DNA of 59,111 nt from Methanosarcina sp. (GTDB lineage Archaea > Halobacteriota > Methanosarcinia > Methanosarcinales > Methanosarcinaceae). The stretch spans positions 1 through 59,111 of the forward strand of contig PLUB01000113.1 of the NCBI GenBank assembly GCA_003164755.1. Reading direction: 5' to 3'. Shown here piece by piece: positions 18,926 through 28,276 of the stretch. A model generated the notes under the pieces. It saw only the letters and a list, made by a program, of their open reading frames with translations, did no database searches and was not told the origin of the DNA. The translations under genes were made by a program, and so were the position numbers. How positions within the stretch are numbered: the first letter of the stretch is position 1; each line of letters starts with the position of its first letter.

Positions 18926-20065
18926 ATGGACGTGAAATTTATGGGTGAATTTGAAATTATCGAAGCAGCGCTTTTTGCTGCTGGCAGTGCAATAAGCCTC
19001 GAGAAGCTTACAAAAATAAGCGGAAAACCCAAAAAAGCTGTTCTTTTGGCATTAAAGGAACTAATGAAGGCTTACTCTTCCAGAATATCTGCCCTCGAGA
19101 TTATAAACCTTGGAGATCGTCATGTCATGCAAGTCAAGCCCGAATATGCAGAATTTATACAGGAAGTTGCACCAAAAGAACTATCAGCCCCGAAACTCCG
19201 CACTCTTTCGATGATTGCATATCATCAGCCTTTGCTTCAGTCAGATCTTATTAATATGAGAGGTAGTGGCGCTTATGATCACATTAAGGATCTGATAAAG
19301 CGAGGATTTGTAGAATCCATACCCTGCGGAAAAAGCAGGCAGCTTTCCACGACTTCTCTTTTTGCAGATTATTTCGGGCTTATGAAAAATGATCCGAAAG
19401 CCATAAAGGAGAAAATCCTTGAACTTCTAAAGTCACAGGGTGGGCAAAGTGAGATCAACTTGTGGATTGGAAGAAAAACTATTGCTGTGACTCCTATGTA
19501 TGAATCTCTCATGAGCATGTGTGGAATCAAAAAATATTTTGTTGTTAATGCCTACTCCCCTTCAAAAGAGGAGATCTCACGTTTGCTTGAGGTTGATGTG
19601 CTTGTAGTCTCAGTAGGTTATATTGATACTTTGAGACAGTACTTTGACGGAGAAATCCTTGAAATTCATTCGACAACCTTTGAAGATCTTACAGAAGCAG
19701 TCTCCTTATTATCCGAGGAACTTACTAATGAAGTAGACCCTGAAGCAGTGGAAAATACTCTCAAGAAAATAAGGGATACCAGAGAAATGTATGTTTCTTC
19801 CTCTGTTCTCATTGAGAAAAAGGTAAAACCAGCAACTGAAATGGTCTCAAGGATCATAAATGACCTGTCTCTTGGAATTTCTTCAGAAGGCATTCTTATA
19901 GCTCCAGACTGCGGTACTTTAAGAAGCGACGTGAAAATTGAGAGAGGGGGTCAAATACTAATACCCACTCACCACAGTGTAGAGGGTGATCTCCTCGAAA
20001 GGGTATGCAAAAAATATGATTCTATTATTAGAGGTCTTAGTAAATTTGAAAAACGAGGCATCTGA
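18926..20065 (+). CDS. scpB: Segregation and condensation protein ScpB with a long C-terminal extension
   Basis: Residues 6-155 match ScpB: two winged-helix domains with the motifs IIEAALFAAGSAIS, LRTLSMIAYHQPLLQSDLIN and an SRQLSTTSLFADYFGL end. ScpB normally stops near here (about 180-200 residues), but this protein continues to 379. The extra part (about 175-379) includes LWIGRKTIAVTPMYESLM, a beta-strand-rich DVLVVSVGY segment and an ILIAPDCGTL motif; I do not recognise it. An alternative ATG at 18941 (MGEFEIIEAALF) with GTGA upstream is plausible. The gap to scpA is 110 bases, so it may belong to the same operon. Confidence 0.85.
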   Translation: MDVKFMGEFEIIEAALFAAGSAISLEKLTKISGKPKKAVLLALKELMKAYSSRISALEIINLGDRHVMQVKPEYAEFIQEVAPKELSAPKLRTLSMIAYHQPLLQSDLINMRGSGAYDHIKDLIKRGFVESIPCGKSRQLSTTSLFADYFGLMKNDPKAIKEKILELLKSQGGQSEINLWIGRKTIAVTPMYESLMSMCGIKKYFVVNAYSPSKEEISRLLEVDVLVVSVGYIDTLRQYFDGEILEIHSTTFEDLTEAVSLLSEELTNEVDPEAVENTLKKIRDTREMYVSSSVLIEKKVKPATEMVSRIINDLSLGISSEGILIAPDCGTLRSDVKIERGGQILIPTHHSVEGDLLERVCKKYDSIIRGLSKFEKRGI

Positions 20066-20193
20066 AAACAGATGCTGCAGCCCTAATCTCCCAGAATTAT
20101 ATATAAAAACTGGAACCTCAATTTAAATATTTCTGCTTGATTTATATTCCATATATAAAGCATTTATAAACCATACGGGGCATTTAACTATAG

Positions 20194-20203
20194 CTTTATA
20201 TAT
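20194..20203 (+). promoter_or_regulatory. Putative TATA box of the TBP gene
   Basis: CTTTATATAT lies 46 bases before the tbp ATG, and a second CTTTATATA-like stretch is at about 20226-20234. The upstream one is at a sensible distance for transcription to begin just before the ribosome site GAGGG near 20238. Confidence 0.45.
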
Positions 20204-20248
20204 CAATTAGAGGATATTACTTTTGCTTTATATACTGAGGGTTGACGA

Positions 20249-20800
20249 ATGAGCGAATCTAGTATAAAGATCGAAAACGTGGTCGCATCCACCAAACTCG
20301 CTGAAGAATTCGACTTAACGGTAATAGAATCCGAGTTCGAAGGGGCTGAGTACAATAAGCAGAAGTTTCCTGGGCTCGTTTATAGGGTTTCAGACCCCAA
20401 AGCTGCATTCCTGGTCTTTACCTCTGGAAAAGTTGTTTGTACAGGAGCAAAAAATGTAGCAGATGTGCACACAGTTATAGGTAATATGGCAAAAAAGCTG
20501 AACAGCATAGGAATCAAGACCCTAGAAAATCCCGATATTACTGTCCAGAATATTGTTGCTTCAGCAGACCTGCACACCATCCTGAATCTTAATGCAATTG
20601 CAATCGGGCTTGGACTGGAAAACATTGAATATGAACCCGAGCAGTTTCCAGGACTTGTATACAGGATCGATGAGCCCAAGGTAGTTGTTCTTATTTTCAG
20701 TTCCGGAAAATTGGTCGTTACAGGTGGCAAGTCCCCTGCAGATTGCGAAAAAGGTGTCAAAGTCGTCCGCCAGCAGCTTGACAACATGGGCCTTTTATAA
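20249..20800 (+). CDS. tbp: TATA-box binding protein
   Basis: The archaeal TBP, which binds promoter TATA boxes and nucleates assembly with TFB and RNA polymerase. The saddle-shaped protein has two direct repeats, visible at about residues 6-93 and 97-183, each with a KFPGLVYR or QFPGLVYR block, a [11 protein letters not shown] or [11 protein letters not shown] block and a C-terminal helix. Length (183) is normal. A GAGGG about 8 bases before the ATG serves as ribosome site. It is likely monocistronic, with its own TATA-rich upstream region. Confidence 0.97.
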   Translation: MSESSIKIENVVASTKLAEEFDLTVIESEFEGAEYNKQKFPGLVYRVSDPKAAFLVFTSGKVVCTGAKNVADVHTVIGNMAKKLNSIGIKTLENPDITVQNIVASADLHTILNLNAIAIGLGLENIEYEPEQFPGLVYRIDEPKVVVLIFSSGKLVVTGGKSPADCEKGVKVVRQQLDNMGLL

Positions 20801-20933
20801 GAACCATCAATCTATCACATTAACTATATACATCTCATGGACTCTTTTCTACAGAAAAGGAGATTGTCGAAAGTCCACAATAAAATGGACTCTGCGACAC
20901 ACATATGATTCAAGCAAAGGATATGTGTGAAAC

Positions 20934-21851
20934 TTGAACAGCGTAGACGTATGTATTCTTATTCCCACTCTGAACGAAGCTGCAACAATAGGACAGGTTA
21001 TCGAAGATTTCAAGAATGAGGGTTTTGTTAATATTCTGGTGATTGACGGAAACAGCAAAGACGACACAAGTCAAATTGCGGAAGCTGAAGGAGCAAAAGT
21101 CATCATTCAAACCGGAAAAGGTAAAGGGCAGGCAATGATCCAGGCTTTTAGGCTTATAGAGAGCCCTTATGTAGTAATGGTTGATGGGGATGGGACATAT
21201 CTTGCTCGTGAAGCTCCATCTCTTCTCGAACCTATTCAGGAAGGAAAAGCTGACCATGTAATTGGTAACCGGCTTGAAAATTATTATTCAGGAGCTTTTA
21301 CAAAGCTTAACTTGATGGGCAACCGTCTAATAAACATGTTTTTTGGCATTGCATACGGGGTAAATTTGAAGGACATTCTCTCAGGTTATCGTGCATTTAC
21401 TCTTGAGAGTGTGAAGAAACTGGAACTTAACAAAACAGGCTTTGAAATTGAGACTGAAATTTCTGTAGAATGCATCCTTAAAAAGCAGAGGGTTCTAGAA
21501 GTCCCAATTACTTACCTCCCTAGAAGCAAAGAAGGTGAAACAAAACTAAATCCGGTAAAAGACGGGTTCAGAATTGGTTCTACTATCTACAGACTTGCAA
21601 AAGTACATAATCCAATGTTTTACTTTGGGATCATAGGTTCTTTTTTTATTCTGGCAGGCCTGATTTCGGGAGCCTTTGTGATATCCCAGTGGTTCCAGGG
21701 AATTACACGTGTTCAACTTTCTGTTCTCACAGCCCTGTTCACAATATTCGGTCTACAGATGTTTATTTTCGGCATTCTCAGTGATCTCATAGTAACCCTA
21801 AACAGGCAAATAATCAATTTAATTCAGGAAAAAAAAAAAAATGGAAAGTAA
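20934..21851 (+). CDS. AglJ-like dolichol-phosphate hexosyltransferase (GT2)
   Basis: A GT2 glycosyltransferase: ILIPTLNEAATIGQVIEDF at the N-terminus, VDGDGTY as the metal-binding DxD motif near residues 83-89, and an SGYRAFTLESVKKLEL acceptor-loop region. Two transmembrane segments follow at about 232-255 and 264-290. The pattern and length (305) fit AglJ-type enzymes that add the first sugar to dolichol phosphate in archaeal protein N-glycosylation. Start is the TTG at 20934 with GTGTGAAAC upstream. A run of 13 adenines occupies 21829-21841, encoding the terminal lysines just before the stop, so slippage would change only the last residues. Confidence 0.85.
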   Translation: MNSVDVCILIPTLNEAATIGQVIEDFKNEGFVNILVIDGNSKDDTSQIAEAEGAKVIIQTGKGKGQAMIQAFRLIESPYVVMVDGDGTYLAREAPSLLEPIQEGKADHVIGNRLENYYSGAFTKLNLMGNRLINMFFGIAYGVNLKDILSGYRAFTLESVKKLELNKTGFEIETEISVECILKKQRVLEVPITYLPRSKEGETKLNPVKDGFRIGSTIYRLAKVHNPMFYFGIIGSFFILAGLISGAFVISQWFQGITRVQLSVLTALFTIFGLQMFIFGILSDLIVTLNRQIINLIQEKKKNGK

Positions 21852-22109
21852 AGAAATATCATCAAATACATATAAATTTTATATAAATATTCTGCGAGTT
21901 TCCTTTTGAAACATGTATGTTTGAGAAGTATTTGCGAGTTGAAAAAACCATAATAACTCTACTGTAGCTGAATCTTACCCTCAAGATATCTTCACCCAAA
22001 AGGATGAAAAAGATCATAAAATCTCAGTTTTTCTGCTTACAGTTTGCTAAAAAACTAGATGAAAAGTTTCATGTAGATTAGGTATCTCATCTTCTTTTTT
22101 TGCAAAAAT
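21852..22109. other. Intergenic sequence
   Basis: Non-coding spacer between the glycosyltransferase and transposase relics; no specific element recognised. Confidence 0.4.
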
Positions 22110-22600
22110 TCAATATTGTTTGCTTATTAACTCCTTCATCAAAAATAGTAAGAGAGCTTTTTTGAGTCTACTTTTTATCTGATTATAAGTGCCAGAAAAA
22201 TGCTGCTAGTCAGAACGTTGACTGCATTCACTGTAACTCCAATAGGTATGTTTATAGGTTTCTTGAGTTTACTAACTCCAACAGTTATATGTAACTTGTC
22301 AATTTTATGATCTTTACTGATCCATATTTACCAAGTTTATATTTAGTACCTTGGAGAACTACACTTGTCCATCCAAATTTAGATCCGTCTCTTCAAGATC
22401 ATAAACCTAAAATAGACTGATCAGAATATAAATAAAATTTCCTCTTTGTTACCCCCAAAATTTCAAGAATTCTACAAAGAACTCTCTCATTGAATTTTTC
22501 AAGATTTGAGATGTCAATACTTTCTTCCTGATTTAACCATTTGCCAGCTTCTTTGATGCAAAAATTACCGATGAGCTTATAGCTCAGCAAGCTATCAATA
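22110..22600 (-). pseudogene. Degraded IS1634-type transposase fragment
   Basis: Read on the minus strand across several frames, the order is ILEILGVTKRKFYLYSDQS, then FGWTSVVLQGTKYKLGKYG, then DHKIDKLHITVGVSKLKKPI, then NIPIGVTVNAVNV and TYNQIKSRLKKALL. This is the middle of the large IS1634-type transposases common in Methanosarcina (tDWTSxxLYGTK...GYSxDHRPDKLQITVGVSELxxPINVPIGxTV). Stops and frame changes are frequent, and both ends are missing. Confidence 0.6.
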
Positions 22601-22729
22601 AATTATTAAAATCCAAAACCTTTCATTTATGCTCGCTAAAAATCTCACCAAAATTAAGTATTATATAAAAAAATTTAATAGTAAGAACCTATCTGATATG
22701 AATTCCATATTATATTACCCACTTTACAC

Positions 22730-22844
22730 AAATGTACAAAAAATGCCATCTATTTTCTCAACATGAAAGTAGCTTAAAGATTAATCCAAATTTAAATAAA
22801 ATAATGGGCAACTGGGCAAACAAATTCTACACCTTTTTACATCT
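22730..22844 (+). repeat. Degraded copy of the GATGTACACAAA-ended repeat
   Basis: The segment starts AATGTACAAAAAATGCC and ends CTTTTTACATCT, with internal TCTATTTTCTCAACATG, TAGCTTAAAGATTAATC and GGGCAAACAAATTCTACA. All blocks align in order with 53058-53187 and, inverted, with 41241-41356. Confidence 0.7.
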
Positions 22845-23134
22845 GCAGAATTCCAATTGTTAGAGATTGTAGGGAATTTTCTCAGCTTTGAGACGGTATT
22901 AATTGATCAGGCTAATAAAAATAAAGGAGTTGATAGTTACTCAACTGTCAAACTTAGGATCAATGAAGACATGACACTATTAATGAGGATATAACCCTCT
23001 TAGTGAGGAAAGTTCTCCTTCTTTAATCCTATTTCAAGATAATTATTGCGATTCGAGCTTCGAAAACCAGTAAACTTATTAAAAGAGTTTGATCTTTTTC
23101 AAAGGTCTCTTTTTTCTTTGATCTTAGTTTCATA
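22845..23134. other. Intergenic sequence
   Basis: Spacer 3' of the HARP gene. It contains a near-duplicated phrase (TAATGAGGATATAACC, TTAGTGAGGAAAG) but no recognisable gene. Confidence 0.35.
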
Positions 23135-23827
23135 CTAGGATTCACTTTCGTTCTCATGAAGATGCTTCAGATACTCTTTAATCATCATAGGAAAAGTATT
23201 TGCAGGTACAAAACGGACTCCAAGTTGTTCTGCCCATTTTTCAATTCCATAATCACTCGCAATAACTGCTGCATCAAGCTCCTTGGCAAGAATCAGGACA
23301 TCGATATCAGGAGCGCTGTCAAGAATTCCATATCTTAGAGTGGAACGATATTTGTTCCTAAACTTGCCGATGATCCCGCCAATTATTTCTCTTTCAATCT
23401 CTTCTCTATATTCTTTTCCTTTACTTTGCGAATATTCAATAGAGAGACATGCAGTAGCTGCCTCCCAGACAACATCCTCTGCAACCCCCATTCCTCGGTC
23501 AATCCTTTCTCGCATATGAGATACATATTCGTGGAAGATCTGAGAGGTTATATCTACTCTATAACGATCAGGAGATTTTTTCACTAGCCACGTATCTATC
23601 TTGTCTATAACCTCTCTGTCACAACCATTTCGAATTGTAAATTCATACATCTCCTTGTATACTGATGGATAGGGTACATAACAACTTATTCCAAACTGCA
23701 GGCGGGCATCGGCTATCAGATCAAGAATCTCTTTCATTCCTTCACAAAGAGAAGTATAGCCCATGACCTCACGTGTCTGCAGATCCGTTAGTGCTGTAGT
23801 GTCCAGCACAAATCTCTGCTTGAACAT
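23135..23827 (-). CDS. HARP: protein-only RNase P homolog (PIN_5 / RNA ligase partner family)
   Basis: A 230-residue PIN-like protein matching the family once called RNA ligase partner and now known as HARP, homologs of Aquifex RNase P. HARPs remove the 5' leader from pre-tRNA without RNA. The N-terminus [11 protein letters not shown] carries the first acidic residues (D9, D15). The C-terminal active-site cluster is [20 protein letters not shown], with D170, D174 and D176, then [13 protein letters not shown] with D192. The middle is helical and would provide the oligomerisation and substrate-binding arm. In archaea HARP coexists with RNA-based RNase P and is reported dispensable in tested species; here the RNase P protein genes rnp2 and rnp3 lie 7 kb away. 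A MITE-like element sits about 155 bases upstream. Confidence 0.88.
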   Translation of the reverse strand: MFKQRFVLDTTALTDLQTREVMGYTSLCEGMKEILDLIADARLQFGISCYVPYPSVYKEMYEFTIRNGCDREVIDKIDTWLVKKSPDRYRVDITSQIFHEYVSHMRERIDRGMGVAEDVVWEAATACLSIEYSQSKGKEYREEIEREIIGGIIGKFRNKYRSTLRYGILDSAPDIDVLILAKELDAAVIASDYGIEKWAEQLGVRFVPANTFPMMIKEYLKHLHENESES

Positions 23828-23982
23828 TTTTCAAGAATCCTTTTTAATTATTTTATTAACCTACTTATTTATTAAATCAAAGATCAATAAAAGCATATGT
23901 TTTATTTTCATTCTTTACTTGTTTTTTGTTATCCTTATTTAGTTGCCTGATATGATGCAGAGTCCTAAAATAACATAGTATA

Positions 23983-24074
23983 TTGAGAATTTTGATAAAC
24001 CCCTAAATTTAGTTTTATGTATATATAATTCGTATATAACCGATTAGTGAAAATCAAAGGTTTATCGTGACTCT
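23983..24074 (-). mobile_element. 91-bp-family MITE-like element upstream of the HARP gene
   Basis: It starts TTGAGAATTTTGATAAACCCC and ends GGTTTATCGTGACTCT, imperfect inverted repeats of the AGAGGATTTCGATAAAC family. The centre contains TATATATAATTCGTATATAACC, a TATA-like block. It ends about 155 bases upstream of the HARP start codon. Confidence 0.55.
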
Positions 24075-24117
24075 TTATGTTGTATCGATACTCAGGCACT
24101 AGCATTATGAGATCGAT

Positions 24118-24212
24118 GATCTGACCATAGCCATGGATAGAAACTGTTTAACTCCAATGCGCATTACATCCCTGCAAGACTGAGGGACCAACACCTCTGG
24201 CTATGGTGCCAA
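24118..24212. ncRNA. Candidate structured RNA or long inverted repeat
   Basis: ACCATAGCC at 24124-24132 pairs perfectly with GGCTATGGT at 24199-24207. Inside, CCCT (24170-24173) and AGGG (24183-24186) can form a small hairpin. This gives a closed, branched fold of about 85 bases, more GC-rich than its surroundings. It matches no RNA family I recognise, and strand is unresolved. Confidence 0.3.
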
Positions 24213-24481
24213 AAAAACTAATTTTACGAAAAAGAGATGATTTAGAGGATTGAACGAAAACAAAATGAGACGGCGGTTCACTTCAGCCCCGACAAAAAGA
24301 ATAGAGAATTCGTGACCTTCAACGCTCAAGAAGTGATAAATGGATTATAAATTCCTTCAGGTCTAAGCCAGGATAATGTAAGAGCTTATATTCCTGAGAT
24401 TTTAACTCCTTGTAGAATGACAAGCTACGAATAAATACAATAATACCTGGCTGTAATGAGTCTAACATCTAGAAAAATAAT

Positions 24482-24518
24482 AAAAGATCTCACATTTCTA
24501 AAAGATCTTTTCTTTTTT
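24482..24518. terminator. Perfect 9-bp hairpin with T-run
   Basis: AAAAGATCT (24482-24490) and AGATCTTTT (24503-24511) form a perfect stem with a 12-base loop, followed by TCTTTTTT on the plus strand. On the minus strand, T-rich sequence also follows. It lies 42 bases past the rpoP stop, so it probably ends the exosome-rpoP transcript. Confidence 0.55.
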
Positions 24519-24559
24519 AATAATCCAGAACTCTTCAGCCATATTAATTAACATACTTC

Positions 24560-24697
24560 TCAATCGGCCTTAATGCGTTTGATAGTTGTAGGACGCTCTT
24601 TTACTAAGATTCGATGTCCACAGTACGGACATCTTATGCCTGTGTACTCGTAATCTACTTCAACTTTTTGCTTACATCGAGTGCACTTGTAACCCAT
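24560..24697 (-). CDS. rpoP: DNA-directed RNA polymerase subunit P (Rpo12)
   Basis: A 45-residue zinc-ribbon subunit of archaeal RNA polymerase. The sequence runs [20 protein letters not shown], then [16 protein letters not shown], then [10 protein letters not shown]5, C8, C23 and C26 form the metal site. It follows rpl37ae by about 20 bases and is the last gene of the exosome-associated run, as in other archaea. A pcc1 or prefoldin gene often follows in other archaea but is absent here. Confidence 0.95.
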   Translation of the reverse strand: MGYKCTRCKQKVEVDYEYTGIRCPYCGHRILVKERPTTIKRIKAD

Positions 24698-24718
24698 ACA
24701 ACAACAACCTTAAAATTT

Positions 24719-25033
<315 letters not shown>

Positions 25034-25143
25034 TTAGAAATTATTCAACTCAAACCACTGGATAAAGGTTCAGCCATTAGATTTAGATCTTCACCTCTAA
25101 TCACATTTGTAGCACGTATACCGTAATACTGGCATTTAATATT

Positions 25144-25236
25144 TGAGAATTTCGATAAACATTCTGATTTACAAGAATATATTATATACAAATTATATAA
25201 ATATGACATAATTTTGGGGTTTATCGAAATCCTCTA
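25144..25236 (-). mobile_element. 91-bp-family MITE-like element between rrp42 and rpl37ae
   Basis: The left end TGAGAATTTCGATAAACATT and right end GGGGTTTATCGAAATCCTCT are clear inverted repeats. The centre is TATATTATATACAAATTATATAAATATG, very TATA-like. It splits the exosome block from rpl37ae-rpoP and could supply a separate promoter for the latter pair. Confidence 0.7.
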
Positions 25237-25252
25237 AGTGAATCCTTCCAAC

Positions 25253-26044
25253 TTATCCCTTTCTTACAAGCCCTTCCAAATATAGTTCTCTAAGTTCGGT
25301 AGCCTTTTCGCGCGCCAGATCGATTGCTTCCAGAACTTCTGCTTCAGTGAGAGAAACAGAACCCATTTTTTGCATACCAGCAACAGATCCATCTGAACTG
25401 GAAACAATTGTAAGTTTTGTCTCACAAATTGCCTCTTCATCCAGAGAAGGGTCCACCATTAGCTTTGAGCCAATTTTAGCCAGAGTCACGCCTAATGGTA
25501 TCTCTTTCATTGCAAGGGGTACATTATCACCGATTCCCTGTTGCTCATTTGGAACAATAGTGGTCATAAGAGCTGCAATAGCAGCGAAACAGGAAGCATC
25601 AATAATATTTCCCTCATCATTGAGAACATGGACATCTATGAAGACTATCCATACTGATTCTCCCACCGTTACACACAGCTTTTTTAAATCAATTGCTCCC
25701 GATTCTCGGATCCCCCTATCAACTACTCTTGCCATTTCGATTGCTTCTTCTTTGGGGGGACCTGGCTCAAAATCTGGGGAAGCAATAGGGTTAAGCTCAA
25801 GGTTGGTAATAATCACACCTTCATCTAGCGAATCCGGGAAAGGAGTCCCTATCTGAAGCTTGACTCCTACGAGAACCTGGGTATCACCAAGAGTTACTTT
25901 TGCCGAACCTTCAGCTTTCGTGATAATATTTGTTTCGATTTTGATATCCCTGAAATCCTTAAATCCACGTCCATCCTGTCGCTTTCCTTTGACCATAAGA
26001 TTGTAAATATAATCCTTCTTAAGCGTAGCAATAACTTCACTCAT
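25253..26044 (-). CDS. rrp42: Exosome complex component Rrp42
   Basis: A non-catalytic RNase PH-fold subunit that pairs with Rrp41 to form the hexameric ring of the archaeal RNA exosome. Signature parts: KGKRQDGRGFKDFRDIKIE near the N-terminus, TKAEGSAKVTLGDTQVLVGV, and a C-terminal SVSLTEAEVLEAIDLAREKA. Length is 263 from the ATG at 26044. An AAAGGTGATAAAG ribosome site precedes this ATG and is embedded in the 3' end of rrp41, whose stop is only 2 bases away from the start. The frame opens 3 codons earlier, but the ribosome site favours 26044. Confidence 0.95.
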   Translation of the reverse strand: MSEVIATLKKDYIYNLMVKGKRQDGRGFKDFRDIKIETNIITKAEGSAKVTLGDTQVLVGVKLQIGTPFPDSLDEGVIITNLELNPIASPDFEPGPPKEEAIEMARVVDRGIRESGAIDLKKLCVTVGESVWIVFIDVHVLNDEGNIIDASCFAAIAALMTTIVPNEQQGIGDNVPLAMKEIPLGVTLAKIGSKLMVDPSLDEEAICETKLTIVSSSDGSVAGMQKMGSVSLTEAEVLEAIDLAREKATELRELYLEGLVRKG

Positions 26045-27404
26045 CTTTATCACCTTTGCTTCCTGATTCAGAGGGATCTTTTACTACCCGCCAGGGTCCT
26101 TTGGAATTTTCTTTTTCATATTTTTCTTCAACTTTTACTGCTTCTTCAGCATGAACCTTTTTTCGGGATTTATCTTTGAACTCAAGCTCATTTTTGGATT
26201 CAAAAGTCTTTTCTGATGTAACTTCTTCATTAATGGATTGCTCGTAAAGCGGAGTTTTATCTTCAGCAAATTCTTCAGACTCAAATGTCATTTTTTCTGC
26301 GTCAGAAGAAAAGTATTCTTCCTCAATGAGCTCAAGCTCTTCAAACTCTGTAATCTTAGGATTTATCTCTAAAGATGCTTTAAGATCAGCCTTTTCTTCG
26401 ATTTCAGCTACGATAATCTCTTTTAAAGTCTTCTCCTCTACTAAGGACTCAGGTTCTTCAATTTTGTTTTTTAATTCCTCAAATTCTTGAATATCTTCAG
26501 TAACAGTCTCTTCTTCAGCGATTTTTACGAGAATATCCTCTTCAAAAAATTTGACTTCTTCATGGATTTCTTCGACTACTTTTGCCTCTGAAGCGTATCC
26601 CATGGACACTTCCGCTTCTACAACTTTGTTCTCAATATCTGAGATCTCCTCCATAGAAGTCTCTTTTGCAGGCTCTTCAATGGGAGTTTCGAACTTTCTT
26701 CTCAGAACCGCTTGTTGAATTTCGAGTATTTCCTTGCACCCTTTCCTTACAAGTTCGAGGCCTTTCTTGATTTCTTCAGATGTAAGGTGCCCATCCATCT
26801 GGAGCAGGGTAATTTCTCCATCCTGAGTCATCGCAACCGGAAAATCAGCCTCTCCAGAATTATCTTCTTCCTTGTTAAGGTCGAGCACTATTTGTCCGTC
26901 AACTTTTCCGAAGGCACAGGAAGTGATGAGACCTTTCATAGGAATTCCGGCATCTGCAAGAGCTATACTTGAAGCATTGATCGCGGCTGTCCTTGTCCCG
27001 GCATCAGCCTGAAGTACTTCTACAAAAATATCAATTGCAGTTTTTGGGAAAAGCTCAGCCATAATTACCGGTTCAAAGGCTTCTCTGGAGACTTTTGAAA
27101 TTTCGATGCTCCGCCTGCTAGGACCTGGGCGAGCGCGGTCCTCAACGGAAAAAGAAGCCATATTGTACTTATAACGGATAACTGCAGTATCTGCGCGCTG
27201 CATACGACGGGGATGAGCCTCTCTCGGACCAAATACACCTACCAAGACTTTGTTTCTACCCCATTCAAGATAACATGAACCATCGGCTCTAGAAAGCACT
27301 CCAATTTCAATTTTCATGGGCCTAATTTCATCCGCTCGCCTCCCATCAAGACGCGACCCGTCATCAGTGATTAATTTTCCAGTTTTATCACTCATACAAC
27401 TCAT
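26037..27404 (-). CDS. rrp41: Exosome complex exonuclease Rrp41 with a long acidic tail
   Basis: The catalytic RNase PH-type subunit of the archaeal exosome, which degrades and tails RNA 3' to 5' using phosphate. The RNase PH core is residues about 12-245 (RLDGRRADEIRPMKIEIG, then LSRADGSCYLEWGRNKVLVG, and so on), with the catalytic acidic cluster in VLDLNKEEDNSGEADFPVA. From about 250 to 455 the protein is a low-complexity, Glu-rich tail (for example EEKTLKEIIVAEIEEKADLK) ending in basic and glycine-rich sequence. Core Rrp41 is about 240 residues, so the tail nearly doubles it. The first ATG (27404) has GGAG 8 bases upstream. Confidence 0.95.
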   Translation of the reverse strand: MSCMSDKTGKLITDDGSRLDGRRADEIRPMKIEIGVLSRADGSCYLEWGRNKVLVGVFGPREAHPRRMQRADTAVIRYKYNMASFSVEDRARPGPSRRSIEISKVSREAFEPVIMAELFPKTAIDIFVEVLQADAGTRTAAINASSIALADAGIPMKGLITSCAFGKVDGQIVLDLNKEEDNSGEADFPVAMTQDGEITLLQMDGHLTSEEIKKGLELVRKGCKEILEIQQAVLRRKFETPIEEPAKETSMEEISDIENKVVEAEVSMGYASEAKVVEEIHEEVKFFEEDILVKIAEEETVTEDIQEFEELKNKIEEPESLVEEKTLKEIIVAEIEEKADLKASLEINPKITEFEELELIEEEYFSSDAEKMTFESEEFAEDKTPLYEQSINEEVTSEKTFESKNELEFKDKSRKKVHAEEAVKVEEKYEKENSKGPWRVVKDPSESGSKGDKDE

Positions 27405-27482
27405 GCTTTGATCTCCAAAAAACTCCTAAAACAAATCAGCTTATAGAAGATTCCTTAAAATCTCTCATAATTCTACCAAAAC

Positions 27483-28265
27483 TCAATTCTTTGGATCCAG
27501 CAATACGTCAATTTTCCTGTATATCTCCTCGGAATGATCCTCTTTTGATAATTTAGTGCCTTTAGGCACATTTTTAAAATCTTTTAAATTACTGGACTCT
27601 TTTTGTGCAACTCTTTCAGTTTTCAGAAAATTGTATATCCGATCTGTCAACCCGGAACGCTGTGCCTCAGCTTCGATCTTCCATAGAGCCCTGCTCAAAA
27701 GCTCCACATCTTCATCCTTCCCATCGATCCAGATTCTACCGTTCTGGCCAACAAAAATACTGCAGTTTGTTTCTTTCTTCAGCATTGAGATCATAGAACC
27801 GCCGTGTCCTATCACACGGGGAACCTTTACAGGCTCAACCTCGACAATCAGACCAGTTTTGAGTTTGTGAAAGTTTGAATCCCTCAAGCCAAGCTCAATT
27901 TTCATGGAGCTATCTACATCTCTCACCCTGATAATCATAGAATCTCCTACATTCAGAATTTCAGGCATCTCCCGGGATTCTATTCTTCTTGGATATTCGG
28001 ATACATGGAATAAACCATCATAAGGAGAAGCGATGTCCATGATCCAGTTGGACGGCGTAACCACAATGACAATCCCTATCACAACGTCATTTACTGAGGG
28101 GATATAGCCTCCTGCGAGAGGAATCACTACAGCTTTGTCATCTTTGAGATTCTCAATACCACAATACGAAGAATATATCTTGTCATTCTTAACATACGTT
28201 CCATATCCGGCTTTTTTTGTGTCAGCGGATAACAGGTCACCAGGAATCACTATTTTTTTATCCAT
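27483..28265 (-). CDS. rrp4: Exosome cap subunit Rrp4 (S1-KH)
   Basis: The RNA-binding cap protein of the archaeal exosome. It has an N-terminal beta domain (residues 1-55; VIPGDLLSADTKKAGYGTYV), an S1 domain (about 60-140; SPYDGLFHVSEYP) and a KH domain (about 145-215) with the RNA-binding loop GHGGSM. A polar C-terminal tail of about 45 residues follows. The ribosome site GAGGATATTGG precedes the ATG at 28265. It sits 11 bases from the SBDS stop and 78 bases before rrp41, in the conserved order SBDS-rrp4-rrp41-rrp42. Confidence 0.95.
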   Translation of the reverse strand: MDKKIVIPGDLLSADTKKAGYGTYVKNDKIYSSYCGIENLKDDKAVVIPLAGGYIPSVNDVVIGIVIVVTPSNWIMDIASPYDGLFHVSEYPRRIESREMPEILNVGDSMIIRVRDVDSSMKIELGLRDSNFHKLKTGLIVEVEPVKVPRVIGHGGSMISMLKKETNCSIFVGQNGRIWIDGKDEDVELLSRALWKIEAEAQRSGLTDRIYNFLKTERVAQKESSNLKDFKNVPKGTKLSKEDHSEEIYRKIDVLLDPKN

Positions 28266-28276
28266 CCAATATCCTC

